Part shown: positions 38,517 to 48,209 of the stretch, in pieces | Layout of the letters: each line of letters begins with the position of its first letter | Numbering within the stretch: position 1 is the first letter of the stretch | Source of the DNA: Orlajensenia flava | GTDB lineage: Bacteria; Actinomycetota; Actinomycetes; Actinomycetales; Microbacteriaceae | Assembly (NCBI RefSeq): GCF_004801905.1 | Contig: NZ_SSSN01000003.1 | Coordinates: forward strand, 186,001 to 250,000 | Direction: 5' to 3' | Length of the DNA stretch: 64,000 bases | The notes under the pieces: model-generated | What the model was told of the DNA's origin: nothing | Database searches by the model: none | What the model saw: only the letters and a program-made list of their open reading frames with translations | Translations under genes and position numbers: made by a program

Positions 38517-39964
38517 GCCTCACGCTCGGCTCGGCGCGGCTGCCGGGGACGGATGCCGTCGTCGACATCGAACTCGACGCCCAGCGCATCCGGTCGATTC
38601 GTCCCGCCGGCGCCGACGGGCGCGGTGGCGAGCACCTCGACCTCGCGGGCCGCTGGGTCATCCCGGGGTTGTGGGACAACCACGTGCACTTCACCCAGTG
38701 GTCGCTCGCCGCCCGGCGCCTCGACGTCGCCGGTGCCGCATCCGCGCAGGCCCTGGCCGCCGTCGTCGGCGAGCGTGTGCGGGCCGGCGCGACGGAGGTG
38801 ACGGCGTTCGGCTTCCGCGACGCGCTGTGGGCGGATGCTCCGACGCGCGCGATCCTCGACGAGGTCTCCGGCGGCGTCAGTGTCGTGGCCGTCAGCGGCG
38901 ACCTGCACAGCGCATGGCTGAACTCGGCGGCACTGGCGGCTCACGGCCTCGCCAACCACCCCACAGGCTTGTTGCGCGAGGAAGCGGCATTCGCAGTCGT
39001 CCGCTCGCTCGAGAACGTGTCCGTCGAGGTCAGCGATCGGTGGGCGGCCGAGGCAGCGACGGAGGCGTCTCGTCGAGGCGTGGTGGGCATCGTCGACTTC
39101 GAGATGGCGTGGAACGCGGAGACCTGGCGGCGACGCGTCGGGCGTGGTGCGGACGCGCTGCGTGTGGAGTTCGGCATCTACCCGCAACATCTGGAACGCG
39201 CGGCAGCCGAGGGCCTGCAGACGGGCGAGTTTCTGGATGGCGGCGACGGGCTCGTGCGAGTCGGCTCGTTCAAGGTCATCACGGATGGATCGCTCAACAC
39301 CCGCACGGCCTACTGCTTCGACGCCTACCCGGGCTTGGGCGGCGAGGAACGCTACGGGTTGCTCACCGTTCCGCCGGATCAGCTGGTGCCATTGTTGACC
39401 CGGGCGCGGGAGATCGGCCTCACCGCCGCCGTGCACGCCATCGGCGATCACGCCAACGCGCTGGCACTCGACGCTCTCGCCGCCGTCGGCATCGCCGGTT
39501 CCATCGAGCACGCTCAGTTGCTCGCCGAGGGAGACGTCCGCCGGTTCGGCGAGCTCGGCGTCGTCGCGAGCGTACAACCCGAGCACGCCATGGACGACCG
39601 AGGGGTGGCGGATCACTTCTGGGCGGGACGCACGGGACGGGCCTTCATGCTGAGGAGCCTGCTCGACGCCGGCGCGCGACTGGCGCTCGGATCGGACGCA
39701 CCGGTCGCGCCCCTGGATCCGTGGGTCGCCATGGCAGCGGCCGTCGGTCGCAGCCGCGACGGGCTACCGCCGTGGCATCCGGAGCAGGCCATCACGGCCT
39801 CCGAAGCCCTCCTCGCCTCGACCCGGTCCATCATCGAGGTCGGGGCGGTCGCCGACCTCGCGATCCTCGACGCCGACCCGTTCGCCGCGACGGTCGACGA
39901 GCTCCGCGTCATGCCCGTGAGCGCCACCCTGCTCGGCGGTCGGTTCACCCACACGACGCTCTGA
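38513..39964 (+). CDS. Amidohydrolase family protein (Amidohydro_3/YtcJ-like)
   Basis: A 483-residue TIM-barrel hydrolase. Metal-binding HVH lies in WDNHVHF; further ligands appear in AAVHAIGDHANAL, SIEHAQLL and ALGSDAPVAPLDPW. The overall pattern is that of the YtcJ-like amidohydrolases, whose substrates are mostly unknown. The start is a GTG overlapping the paiB-like stop (GTGA). It ends the rpiB-nei-paiB-like operon and converges with the giant membrane protein gene. Confidence 0.88.
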   Translation: MSLTLGSARLPGTDAVVDIELDAQRIRSIRPAGADGRGGEHLDLAGRWVIPGLWDNHVHFTQWSLAARRLDVAGAASAQALAAVVGERVRAGATEVTAFGFRDALWADAPTRAILDEVSGGVSVVAVSGDLHSAWLNSAALAAHGLANHPTGLLREEAAFAVVRSLENVSVEVSDRWAAEAATEASRRGVVGIVDFEMAWNAETWRRRVGRGADALRVEFGIYPQHLERAAAEGLQTGEFLDGGDGLVRVGSFKVITDGSLNTRTAYCFDAYPGLGGEERYGLLTVPPDQLVPLLTRAREIGLTAAVHAIGDHANALALDALAAVGIAGSIEHAQLLAEGDVRRFGELGVVASVQPEHAMDDRGVADHFWAGRTGRAFMLRSLLDAGARLALGSDAPVAPLDPWVAMAAAVGRSRDGLPPWHPEQAITASEALLASTRSIIEVGAVADLAILDADPFAATVDELRVMPVSATLLGGRFTHTTL

Positions 39965-39983
39965 CGCTGCTTCCGCCAGCCGG

Positions 39984-42900
39984 TCAGCGCAGCGCCGAAA
40001 CCCGCAGCACGATCGAGCGCACGTTGCGGAGTCGGTTCTCGTAGCGGGCGGCCAGCACGATGAGGAGGGCGCCGCCGAGGCCGAGCCACGCCCACCACGG
40101 CACCGCCTCGTAGGAGGTGCGAATCCACGGCCAGAGCTGGGCGGTCGCATGAGCGACCAGGACGACGCTGCCGAGGAGGAACGGCGCCTGGAGATGCCAC
40201 CGCAGTCCGACCAGCACGACGCAGAGGCTGACGACGCCGAGGCCAACGACCCCCCAGAGCGGTGAGACGCCGAGGTCGGCGATCAGGCCCGGGATCAGCA
40301 GGACGGCCAGGCCAGGACCCAGCAGGGTCCAACTGCCGAGCCGCGACCGCGAGAGCGCGATCCAGCCGTGCACGAGCATCGTGCAGGCCAACGGAACAGT
40401 GACGACCTCGAACGGGTCGGCCACTCCGTCGACGACCGTCCAGACGGCGGCAGCAGCGGCCACCGCGTAGCCAGTCCATCCCGCCGCCCGCAGGAAGGGA
40501 GGTCGTTCGATCAGGAATGCCGCTGCGCCGACGGAGGCCGACACGGAGACGACCGTGAAGGCGATGAATACGCCGGCCGGTCCGATGTCGGCATTGGCGA
40601 ACGCCAGCAGTCCGCAGAGCGCGATCGACGCGGAGAGCAGCAGAACGGATGCGCGGGCGAGCGGCGTCTGGGCTGCTTCCCGCGCGTGACGGGCCAGCGC
40701 GAAAGAGCCGACGGCGAGGACGACGAAGCCGACGCCGATCCAGAGGATGCCGCCCGCTTGCGAGGCGTGGACGGCGACGGTGAGGGCAACGCCCACCACG
40801 CCGGCCGCCATCAGGCTCGCCCTCACGATCGACCCGCGTCCCCCGTCAACGAGCGCGAACGGAAGCAGTACGAGCAACGCGGAGACGATGCCCACGGTGA
40901 CGGATCGGTGGGTCGAGTCGGTGTCGGCGACCGCGAGCGGAGCGATCATGACGATCAGTCCAGCGAAGGCCACGACCGCGACGTCCCGTCGCGCGGAATC
41001 CGAGGGTCGTCGCACCCAGAGGAGGATGGCGATCGTCAGGAGGGCGACGCCCGCAGGGAGGACGTAGAACTCCACCGTTGTCTGGCCCCACTCGGACAGC
41101 CGGGTCCACACGGCTGCAGTCGCGAGCGCGAGGGCCACCCAGCCGAGGTGTCGTCGCATTCCCCGAGAGCGGAACAGGCCGTCCGGGGAGAGGGCGAACA
41201 GGAGGGTCGCCACGGCGGCCATGAGCAGGAGAATCCATCCTGCGGAAAGCCCTGTCATGACGAAGGGAACCGCGAGGCTGGCTGCGGCGCCTCCGTCGAT
41301 GCCGCTCCGCAACCGGGGCTCACGGCGGGCGGACACCAGTCCGGCGACAGCGGCGAGGATGCCGGCGACCGAGGTCGCGATGACGATCGCCGTCGCGTCG
41401 ACCGTGAGCTCCCGCGACACGAGACGAAGGACGGCGACGGCGAGTCCGACCAGTACCGGTCCGAGCAGGATCGCGGCGACGGATCGTCCCAGGAGCGCGC
41501 GCTCGTCTGCTGGGCGAGCTTGACGGTTCGCGGGCAGCAGGAGCCACAACGCGACGGCTGCGGTTGCGCCGACCGCGGCGAGCACGATGGTGACGTCCGC
41601 GCGGCGATCCGTCGGGTCAACGATCAACACCGCCACCAGGACCGCACCAAAGAAGGCCGCGACGAGACCGGCGGCGTCGCGTTCGCGCGGCGTCGCGAAT
41701 CGCCCAAGTGGAAGTGCGGACAGTGCCCATAGCGTCGCCGCGGTGGCGAGCGCCACCGGTCGGCCGTCCGTCACCGGTTGAGCGACGATGACGGACACAG
41801 GGCCGACGGCGACCAACGCGGTCACGACCGCGAATCCGTAGGCGTCCGCCAAGAGGAGGGCCCGCGCGATCACGCCGTGGTCGACCCGCCTCGGCCGGAG
41901 CAGCAGCACGACCGCGACGACACCGACGGATGCCGCCAGCCAACTCCACGCCTCGGCGAACGACACGATGTACCCGATGGCGCTCCAGCCGACCGCCGCG
42001 GCCTCGAGCGGCCAGCGGAACACCCGGCGGAGTGGGGCGAGGCGTCGGACCGCGACAGCGATGACCGCGCCGCCGAGCGCGCAGACGACGATCGCCGCCG
42101 GGGCCGACAGCAGCGGGATGGCGAGGCAGGAGACGATGACCGCGAACCACGACAGAGTCAGGACACGAGGCGTATCGAGACTCCGGAAGGCCGGACTCCG
42201 CACCGCCGACCAGAACACCAACAGCAGCGCTGCGGCCGACGCCAACGCCGCAACGGCGGCCACCGCCTCCGCCGAGGGTGGGTCCACGACCGTCCACGGC
42301 TCATCCATCCAGAGGTTGGTGGAGTAGGGGTAGGTCAGCCAAGGCACGCCGCGGAGCAGGGCGTCGCCGAGGGGCGTCGCGGCGACGGACACCCCGATGA
42401 CGCTCGTGACGACCGCCGCCACGGCGGAGCCGCTCGCGATTCCCACCAGCGCGGCTCGCAGACCCCCTCCGCCGGAGGCCGAGAGTCGCTCGGCGGTCGC
42501 CGCGACCGCGACCGGCAGCAGGATCCCCACCCACGTGGCGGCGACGGCGTTCTCGGCGCGAGACGCGACGGCCGCGACGGCGATGGACGGAAGGAGTGCG
42601 ACGAGGGCGAACACCAGCGTCCCGATGACCCTCCGGTCGGCCGACCGGACGAGGGCGGTGGCGTGCGCGCCGGCCACCGCCGCCAGCAGCCCCAGCGTCA
42701 GGGCCGGCGCCCACGGCTGCTGGGGAGAGAGGAAGAGGCTGGAAAGCAGCGCGACCGCGGCAGCGGCAGCCCCGGTCGCGCCGAGAACGAGCCGTTCCGC
42801 GCGGAGCCCCGTCTCGGAGGCGGAACGGGCCGCGAACCTCGGTGTCGTGACCCAGAGCAGGCTGATCACGAGTGCCGTCATCGAACCGACGTAGAACTGC

Positions 42901-43715
42901 ACCGCGAGGTCCGAGCTCGAGGAGGAGGCGACGTCGGCCGTTAGGAGAGCCGGCCCGATCGCGATCGTGCCGAGTCCCATGACGCTTCCCGTCCGTACCC
43001 GGGCGACGAGGAACCAGCAGATGAAAAGGAGAGCGGATGCCGTGAGCGCGAAGCCCCAGTACTGGACGGCCGGCGGGGTGTCGGCTCCGAACATCCCGTT
43101 CGCCCGGACGGCCCAGGCGTCGAGGTAGACCAGTGCGACGAACACGACGCCGATCCCTTCGGCGGTCGCCGCGAGCGATCGGCGGCGCAGCCAGGATGCG
43201 AGCAGGAGTGCGACCACCGTCGCCACCGCGACGATCGCCGACCGGAAGGCGAGACCGTTCTGGATCCAGGCCACGGTGAGGAAGAAGATGCCAGCGATCG
43301 TCACGAGGCTGACGCCCACGACGAGCAGCACCAGTTGAACGCTGGACCGCCGTCGCGGGCGGCCGCGCGGTGCTGAGAGAGAAGGCATACCTGCCTGCGG
43401 CGGCATGGCAGGTGGTGCTGCTGAGGGGGACGCTGCGATCGGATCCAGGGACGCCGGCCCGACGGCCACGCGTACCGAGGTTTCGGACGTCCGAGCCACC
43501 AGCGCCTCATTGCGTAGCGCGCGGATCAACCTGACGCGATCCCGCAGCGCATCCGCCGCATCGGTGGAGCGGCGCAGGAGTTCGGCGGCCGATCCGCCGC
43601 GCACATCGAGGCCGCAGGCCGGACAGTCGCTGCCGATCAGTGCGGCGAAGCACGCCGGGCACAGGGCGGAGTCGGCGAGTTGCTCGATCCCGGAGGGGAA
43701 GGTGATGCGATCCAT
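39984..43715 (-). CDS. Giant polytopic membrane protein with N-terminal zinc ribbon
   Basis: A 1243-residue protein. Residues 19-34 form a zinc ribbon (CPAC-x8-CPAC). A helical, charged region and a Pro/Ala-rich linker lead to membrane segments starting about residue 125, after which almost the whole sequence is hydrophobic, with probably more than 30 helices. No transporter or enzyme motif is visible. Similar architectures occur in Actinobacteria as SCO7613-like membrane proteins of unknown function, but I base that on resemblance only. The ATG at 43715 follows a CGAGGA site; a GTG at 43763 would add 16 residues. It is not in an obvious operon. Confidence 0.85.
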   Translation of the reverse strand: MDRITFPSGIEQLADSALCPACFAALIGSDCPACGLDVRGGSAAELLRRSTDAADALRDRVRLIRALRNEALVARTSETSVRVAVGPASLDPIAASPSAAPPAMPPQAGMPSLSAPRGRPRRRSSVQLVLLVVGVSLVTIAGIFFLTVAWIQNGLAFRSAIVAVATVVALLLASWLRRRSLAATAEGIGVVFVALVYLDAWAVRANGMFGADTPPAVQYWGFALTASALLFICWFLVARVRTGSVMGLGTIAIGPALLTADVASSSSSDLAVQFYVGSMTALVISLLWVTTPRFAARSASETGLRAERLVLGATGAAAAAVALLSSLFLSPQQPWAPALTLGLLAAVAGAHATALVRSADRRVIGTLVFALVALLPSIAVAAVASRAENAVAATWVGILLPVAVAATAERLSASGGGGLRAALVGIASGSAVAAVVTSVIGVSVAATPLGDALLRGVPWLTYPYSTNLWMDEPWTVVDPPSAEAVAAVAALASAAALLLVFWSAVRSPAFRSLDTPRVLTLSWFAVIVSCLAIPLLSAPAAIVVCALGGAVIAVAVRRLAPLRRVFRWPLEAAAVGWSAIGYIVSFAEAWSWLAASVGVVAVVLLLRPRRVDHGVIARALLLADAYGFAVVTALVAVGPVSVIVAQPVTDGRPVALATAATLWALSALPLGRFATPRERDAAGLVAAFFGAVLVAVLIVDPTDRRADVTIVLAAVGATAAVALWLLLPANRQARPADERALLGRSVAAILLGPVLVGLAVAVLRLVSRELTVDATAIVIATSVAGILAAVAGLVSARREPRLRSGIDGGAAASLAVPFVMTGLSAGWILLLMAAVATLLFALSPDGLFRSRGMRRHLGWVALALATAAVWTRLSEWGQTTVEFYVLPAGVALLTIAILLWVRRPSDSARRDVAVVAFAGLIVMIAPLAVADTDSTHRSVTVGIVSALLVLLPFALVDGGRGSIVRASLMAAGVVGVALTVAVHASQAGGILWIGVGFVVLAVGSFALARHAREAAQTPLARASVLLLSASIALCGLLAFANADIGPAGVFIAFTVVSVSASVGAAAFLIERPPFLRAAGWTGYAVAAAAAVWTVVDGVADPFEVVTVPLACTMLVHGWIALSRSRLGSWTLLGPGLAVLLIPGLIADLGVSPLWGVVGLGVVSLCVVLVGLRWHLQAPFLLGSVVLVAHATAQLWPWIRTSYEAVPWWAWLGLGGALLIVLAARYENRLRNVRSIVLRVSALR

Positions 43716-43888
43716 CGTTCGGACATCCTCGTCGTCGCCGTAGCCGCCCACTGCTCTCCCCACGCCAGATGCCGGCTGGTTGCGCCGCTCGCGATAACGC
43801 TAACGACGGTGCACAGTCACCGAGAGGGGGCTCATACCCCTGTTGAGAGCCGAGATTCTCTGCTACGGCGGGAGGAGGCGGTCCTCGC

Positions 43889-44959
43889 TCAGACGAGGTC
43901 GAGTTCCCCGAGCTGGTCGGCGAGGCCGGAGCCGTCGGGCGCGTAGACCCAGTCGACGCCGCGTTCGACGGGCTCGGCCTTGGAGAGTCCGCCGCCGGCC
44001 AGGACGGCCTCGCCGGGGGTCAACTCGCGGATGGCGACGGCAGCCACGTTATCGGGGTGCGCGAGCTCGAACTCCCGGTACACGGTCTCGTCGTGCTGTC
44101 CGTCATCTCCGATGAGCAGCCAGCGGATGTCGGGGAATTCGGCGGAGAGCCTCTGCAGGTTCTCCTTCTTATGGGCCCGCCCGCTGCGGAACCATCGGTC
44201 GTGCGTCGGTCCCCAGTCGGTCAGCAGCAGGGGACCGGCGGGGTAGAGGTTGCGGGAGAGGAAGCGCGTGAGCGCAGGGGCGACGTTCCACGCGCCCGTC
44301 GAGAGGTAGATCACCGGCGCTCCGGGGTGGGCGGCGGCGAGGCGTTCCATCAGGACCGCCATTCCCGGCGTCGGCGTGCGCGCGTGCTCGCTGAGCACGA
44401 AGGTGTTCCAGGCGGCCAGCAGGGGACGGGGCAGGGCGGTCACCATGACGGTGTCGTCTATGTCCGACACGATTCCGAATCGGACGTCGGGCGGGACGAT
44501 CCGCACCGGTGCCTCGACCGGTTCCCCCACCGTCGTGGCCAGTCGCGCGACCTGCCAACCGGGCTCGGAGGTCACCAGGACGTCCGTGTCGATCACGCCG
44601 CCGCGGTCGGCGAGCACGTCGAATGACTCTCCACCGAGTTCGATGGTGACCGGCGCGAACGCGACCGGACAGCTGATGAAGCTGCGCCATCCGCGCAGTT
44701 GCTCGCGACGCAGGGCGCGGCGGCGGTCCGCCTGGGTCGGGGGGGAGGATGCCGGCCGAGCCGGCTTCAGAAGGAGCACGCGGCACAGGACGCGCGCCCG
44801 CTCCGTCGAGCCGTATCCGGCGTAGGGGATGATCGTCGGCACGCGACCGTGGCGTCGAGCCCAGCGCTCGCGGTAGGCGTGGAACCAGTCCTCGAGACGT
44901 GCCGCGCGGTTGGTCGATCGCACCGCCGGCCGGCGGGTGGAGTCAGGCGTCTGCGGCAT
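43889..44959 (-). CDS. App1-type phosphatidate phosphatase domain protein (DUF2183)
   Basis: A 356-residue HAD-like phosphatase of the App1 family. Catalytic SDIDDTVMVT carries the Asp pair, ADH-like segments include PVIYLSTGAWNVAP and LTDWGP, and IGDDGQHDETVYREF provides the acidic metal ligands. Yeast App1 hydrolyses phosphatidate; bacterial relatives are assigned by similarity. The N-terminal third is a basic helical region specific to bacteria. A GTG at 44986 would extend the protein by nine residues; neither start has a strong ribosome site. Confidence 0.88.
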   Translation of the reverse strand: MPQTPDSTRRPAVRSTNRAARLEDWFHAYRERWARRHGRVPTIIPYAGYGSTERARVLCRVLLLKPARPASSPPTQADRRRALRREQLRGWRSFISCPVAFAPVTIELGGESFDVLADRGGVIDTDVLVTSEPGWQVARLATTVGEPVEAPVRIVPPDVRFGIVSDIDDTVMVTALPRPLLAAWNTFVLSEHARTPTPGMAVLMERLAAAHPGAPVIYLSTGAWNVAPALTRFLSRNLYPAGPLLLTDWGPTHDRWFRSGRAHKKENLQRLSAEFPDIRWLLIGDDGQHDETVYREFELAHPDNVAAVAIRELTPGEAVLAGGGLSKAEPVERGVDWVYAPDGSGLADQLGELDLV

Positions 44960-45060
44960 ATGCACCAGTTTCGCATGCGCGGGCACCGCGTCGTCCCATT
45001 GCGCATCCGGAGCCCGATCCGCTCACCTAAGATGGTGCGGTTGCAGTTCTAGGAGGACCA

Positions 45061-45705
45061 GTGCCCATCGGCGACATCTCTGGGGTCGACGCCCCACTTC
45101 CCACTCGGGTGCGTACCGAGCCCATCCAGCAGCGCAGCGCCGACCGGTTGAACCGACTGCTCGATTCGGCCGCCGAGATCGTCGACGAGATCGGCTTCGA
45201 CCGCCTCACGACAGCCATGATCGCCGAGCGTGCCGGTGCCGCGATCGGCACGGTCTACCGCTACTTCCCCGACCGCATCGCCGTGCTGGTCGCCCTGCGC
45301 GAGCGGGCGGTTCAGCGCTTCCGCCTCCGCAGCATGCAGCTCATGCGCGCGGCCGGCCCCACGAGCGTGTGGGACGCGGTGGACAGCGGCATCACGGCTT
45401 TCGTCGAGCTGTACCGCTCGGAGCCCGGCTTCCGCATCATGCACTTCATCGATCGTGAGCGCATGCCGCTCAGCGCGGAGGAGGCCGAGCCCCACCTCGC
45501 GAAGCGCCTGGCCGACATTCTCGAGGAGGCCATCGGCATCACCCACGACGCCGAGCTCGACTTCCGCCTCGAGATCGCCGTGGAGATGGCCGACGCCATC
45601 CTGTCGCGGGCCTTCGCATTCGATCGTGCCGGCGACGAGCGCTACATCGAGGAATGCCGCCGCGTCGTCCGCGACTACCTGAGCTCGGAGCTCGCCGCGG
45701 TCTGA
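45061..45705 (+). CDS. TetR-family transcriptional regulator
   Basis: A 214-residue repressor. The helix-turn-helix spans about residues 28-70 (RLLDSAAEIVDEIGFDRLTT, AMIAERAGAAIGTVYRYFPDR). The C-terminal ligand-binding domain is helical with no recognisable ligand motif. A near-perfect AGGAGG site precedes the GTG. It lies just before the osmoprotectant transporter operon, but a strong terminator hairpin separates the two, so they are not one transcript. It could still regulate that operon. Confidence 0.92.
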   Translation: MPIGDISGVDAPLPTRVRTEPIQQRSADRLNRLLDSAAEIVDEIGFDRLTTAMIAERAGAAIGTVYRYFPDRIAVLVALRERAVQRFRLRSMQLMRAAGPTSVWDAVDSGITAFVELYRSEPGFRIMHFIDRERMPLSAEEAEPHLAKRLADILEEAIGITHDAELDFRLEIAVEMADAILSRAFAFDRAGDERYIEECRRVVRDYLSSELAAV

Positions 45706-45721
45706 TCAGGTCCACGGAGGT

Positions 45722-45762
45722 GAGGGGGCGCATCCGGAATACGGTTGCGCCCCCTCTGTTCT
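45722..45762 (+). terminator. Rho-independent-type terminator after the TetR gene
   Basis: An 11-base perfect inverted repeat, GAGGGGGCGCA (45722-45732) with TGCGCCCCCTC (45746-45756), encloses a 13-base loop and is followed by TGTTCTCCCTT. It lies 16 bases after the tetR stop. Confidence 0.85.
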
Positions 45763-45871
45763 CCCTTGTCACAACTGCGACACAGTTTGCAATCCCCTAC
45801 CCCTTCGGCTGCGAATGGTGTTTGTGTAGTTGTGGTGAATGCCGCCCGACCCCCGAGGAGACGACGCAACC

Positions 45872-46732
45872 ATGATCGAGTTCCGCTCGGTGTCGAAACG
45901 CTTTCCCGACGGTACCCTCGCGGTCGATGACTTCTCGATCGTCATCCCCTCGCGCCAGACCACCGTCTTCGTCGGCTCGTCCGGTTCGGGGAAGACCACC
46001 CTGCTGCGGATGATCAACCGCATGGTCGACCCCACGGCCGGACAGGTCGTCATCGACGGTGACGACGTCGCGAAGGAGAACCCCGTCCAGCTGCGTCGCC
46101 GCATCGGCTACGTCATGCAGAACGGTGGACTCCTGCCGCACCGGCGCATCGTCGACAACGTGGCAACGGTCCCCGTGCTGCGCGGCGTCCCGCGCGGCGA
46201 GGCGCGGGAGCACGCCCTCGAGCTGCTCGACACCGTCGGCCTGGACCGTTCGCTCGCGACGAAGTACCCGCGTCAGCTCTCGGGCGGTCAGCAGCAGCGC
46301 GTCGGGGTGGCTCGTGCGTTGGCTGCCGACCCGAACATCCTCCTCATGGACGAGCCGTTCGGCGCGGTCGATCCCATCGTGAGGCTCGAGCTGCAGCGCG
46401 AGCTCAAGCGACTGCAGAAGGACCTCGACAAGACGGTGGTCTTCGTGACCCATGACATCGACGAGGCGTTCGCCCTCGCCGACCAGGTGGTCATCTTCCG
46501 CACGGGGGGCATCGTCGCCCAGGTCGGCACGCCATCCGAGGTACTCGGCAATCCGGCTGACGAGTTCGTCGCGTCGTTCATCGGCGCCGACCGCGGTCAG
46601 CGGCAGCTGCACCTCGAGCCACGCAACCCCGAGACGGGGCAGGTCATGGTGGTGGACGCGTCAGGACGCCCGGCGGGACTCCTCTCCGACGACGAGAGCC
46701 GCGCTTCCACCGGGGCGGCGAGCCCGTCGTGA
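45872..46732 (+). CDS. Osmoprotectant-type ABC transporter ATPase
   Basis: A 286-residue ATPase of the glycine betaine/choline/carnitine family (ProV/OpuCA/EhuA-like). Walker A is GSSGSGKTT, signature LSGGQQQR and Walker B LLMDEPFGAVD; the QNGGLLPHRRIVDN Q-loop is typical. It lacks the paired CBS domains of longer ProV/OpuA proteins, so ionic-strength sensing would have to occur elsewhere. The ATG at 45872 follows a GAGGAG site. It overlaps the first permease gene by four bases. Confidence 0.92.
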   Translation: MIEFRSVSKRFPDGTLAVDDFSIVIPSRQTTVFVGSSGSGKTTLLRMINRMVDPTAGQVVIDGDDVAKENPVQLRRRIGYVMQNGGLLPHRRIVDNVATVPVLRGVPRGEAREHALELLDTVGLDRSLATKYPRQLSGGQQQRVGVARALAADPNILLMDEPFGAVDPIVRLELQRELKRLQKDLDKTVVFVTHDIDEAFALADQVVIFRTGGIVAQVGTPSEVLGNPADEFVASFIGADRGQRQLHLEPRNPETGQVMVVDASGRPAGLLSDDESRASTGAASPS

Positions 46733-47427
46733 ACTGGCTGTTCAGCAACTTCGACATGGTCGTGGAGCTGACGCTCAACCATGTGCGACTGAGCATCATC
46801 CCGATCATCGCGGGGTTCGTCATCGCGGTGCCTCTGGGTCGCCTGGCCGCGACGGGACGCGCGGCGCGCGGCGTGATCATCACGAGCACGAGCCTGCTCT
46901 ACACCATCCCGTCGCTCCCGCTCTTCGTCATCCTGCCGGCGATCATCGGCACGAAGGTGCTCAGTGACACCAACCTCATCGTCGCGCTGTCGATCTACGC
47001 GGTGGCCATCATGGTGAGGGCGGCGGCGGATGCCTTCAGCTCCGTCTCGGTCGACGTCAAGCAGGCCTCGCTCGCGATGGGCTATTCGAAGTGGCAGCAG
47101 TTCTGGCGCGTCGAGTTCCCCCTGGCCGGGCCGGTGTTGCTCGCGGGCATGCGCGTCGTGTCGGTGTCGACCATCGCTCTCGTCTCGGTCGGCGTGCTCA
47201 TCGGCTCGGAGAACCTCGGCTACCTGTTCTTCAACGGCAAGCAGCGGGGACTGCTCGAGGAGGTCGTGACCGGAATCGTCGCGAGCCTCCTCATCGCACT
47301 CGTCTTCGACCTGGTGCTGGTTCTTCTCGGGCGAATCCTGTTGCCGTGGAGTCGAAAGGATCGGACGCGGCGTTCGGCCGATTCCGAGACCGTCTCGCTG
47401 ACCGTCACGACAGGCGGTGCCGCGTGA
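46729..47427 (+). CDS. Osmoprotectant-type ABC transporter permease (first)
   Basis: A 232-residue inner-membrane permease with about five membrane segments, of the ProW/OpuCB type. The cytoplasmic EAA-like loop that contacts the ATPase reads KQASLAMGYSKWQQFWRVEFPL. The GTG start overlaps the ATPase stop by four bases, and the end overlaps the next permease by four bases (GTGA). Confidence 0.92.
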   Translation: MNWLFSNFDMVVELTLNHVRLSIIPIIAGFVIAVPLGRLAATGRAARGVIITSTSLLYTIPSLPLFVILPAIIGTKVLSDTNLIVALSIYAVAIMVRAAADAFSSVSVDVKQASLAMGYSKWQQFWRVEFPLAGPVLLAGMRVVSVSTIALVSVGVLIGSENLGYLFFNGKQRGLLEEVVTGIVASLLIALVFDLVLVLLGRILLPWSRKDRTRRSADSETVSLTVTTGGAA

Positions 47428-48209
47428 ACCTCTTCGTGAACGCCTTCCTGTGGATCTTCGACCCGGCCAACTGGACGCCCGGCAGCCAGTCACCGCTGCC
47501 CATCCAGGACCGCCTCGGCGAGCACCTGCTGTACACCTTCATCGCCGTGCTCATTGCGGCGGCCATCGCTCTTCCTCTCGGCTTCTACATCGGGCACACG
47601 GGCAAGGGGCGGCAGTTCGTCATCAGTTTCACCGGAGCCATGCGCGCGCTGCCGACGATTGGCGTCCTGGTCTTCCTCACCATGGTGCTCGGCTACTCGC
47701 TGGTGGGAACGACGGCCAACTTCCTCGGAACGATGATCGCCCTCGTCCTGCTCGCCATCCCGTCGATTCTCGCCGGGGCATACTCCGGACTCGAGTCGGT
47801 GGATCGGCAGACGATCGACGCCTCGCGGGCGAGCGGGATGACGGAGATGCAGATCCTCACCCGCGTCGAGATCCCGCTCTCACTGCCGCTCATCATCGGC
47901 GGCCTGCGAGCCGGCGTGCTGCAGGTGATCGCCACCGTGACGATCGCCTCCTATGTGGGGCTCGGCGGTCTCGGCCGCATCATCTCGAGCGGCATCGGAC
48001 TGAACGACTACGACGAGATTCTGGGCGGCGCGATCCTCGTCACCATCCTCGCCCTCCTCGTCGACGGCGTCTTCGCCCTCATCCAACGCCTCACGGCCAC
48101 TCCGGGTGTCGGTGGCGCCGTGGAGACTGGGCGCACACGACTTCGCCGACGGGCATCCGGCCCGTTGGCGACGGTGGGAACACCGATCCATGAAGGGAAT
48201 GGACCATGA
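47424..48209 (+). CDS. Osmoprotectant-type ABC transporter permease (second)
   Basis: A 261-residue permease of the ProW/OpuCD type with the EAA-like loop DASRASGMTEMQILTRVEIP, and with PTIGVLVFLTMVLGYS and other hydrophobic segments. Having two different permeases in one operon is usual in OpuC-type systems. The C-terminal 35 residues are polar and specific to this protein. The GTG start overlaps the first permease stop, and the end overlaps the binding-protein start by four bases (ATGA). Confidence 0.92.
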   Translation: MNLFVNAFLWIFDPANWTPGSQSPLPIQDRLGEHLLYTFIAVLIAAAIALPLGFYIGHTGKGRQFVISFTGAMRALPTIGVLVFLTMVLGYSLVGTTANFLGTMIALVLLAIPSILAGAYSGLESVDRQTIDASRASGMTEMQILTRVEIPLSLPLIIGGLRAGVLQVIATVTIASYVGLGGLGRIISSGIGLNDYDEILGGAILVTILALLVDGVFALIQRLTATPGVGGAVETGRTRLRRRASGPLATVGTPIHEGNGP

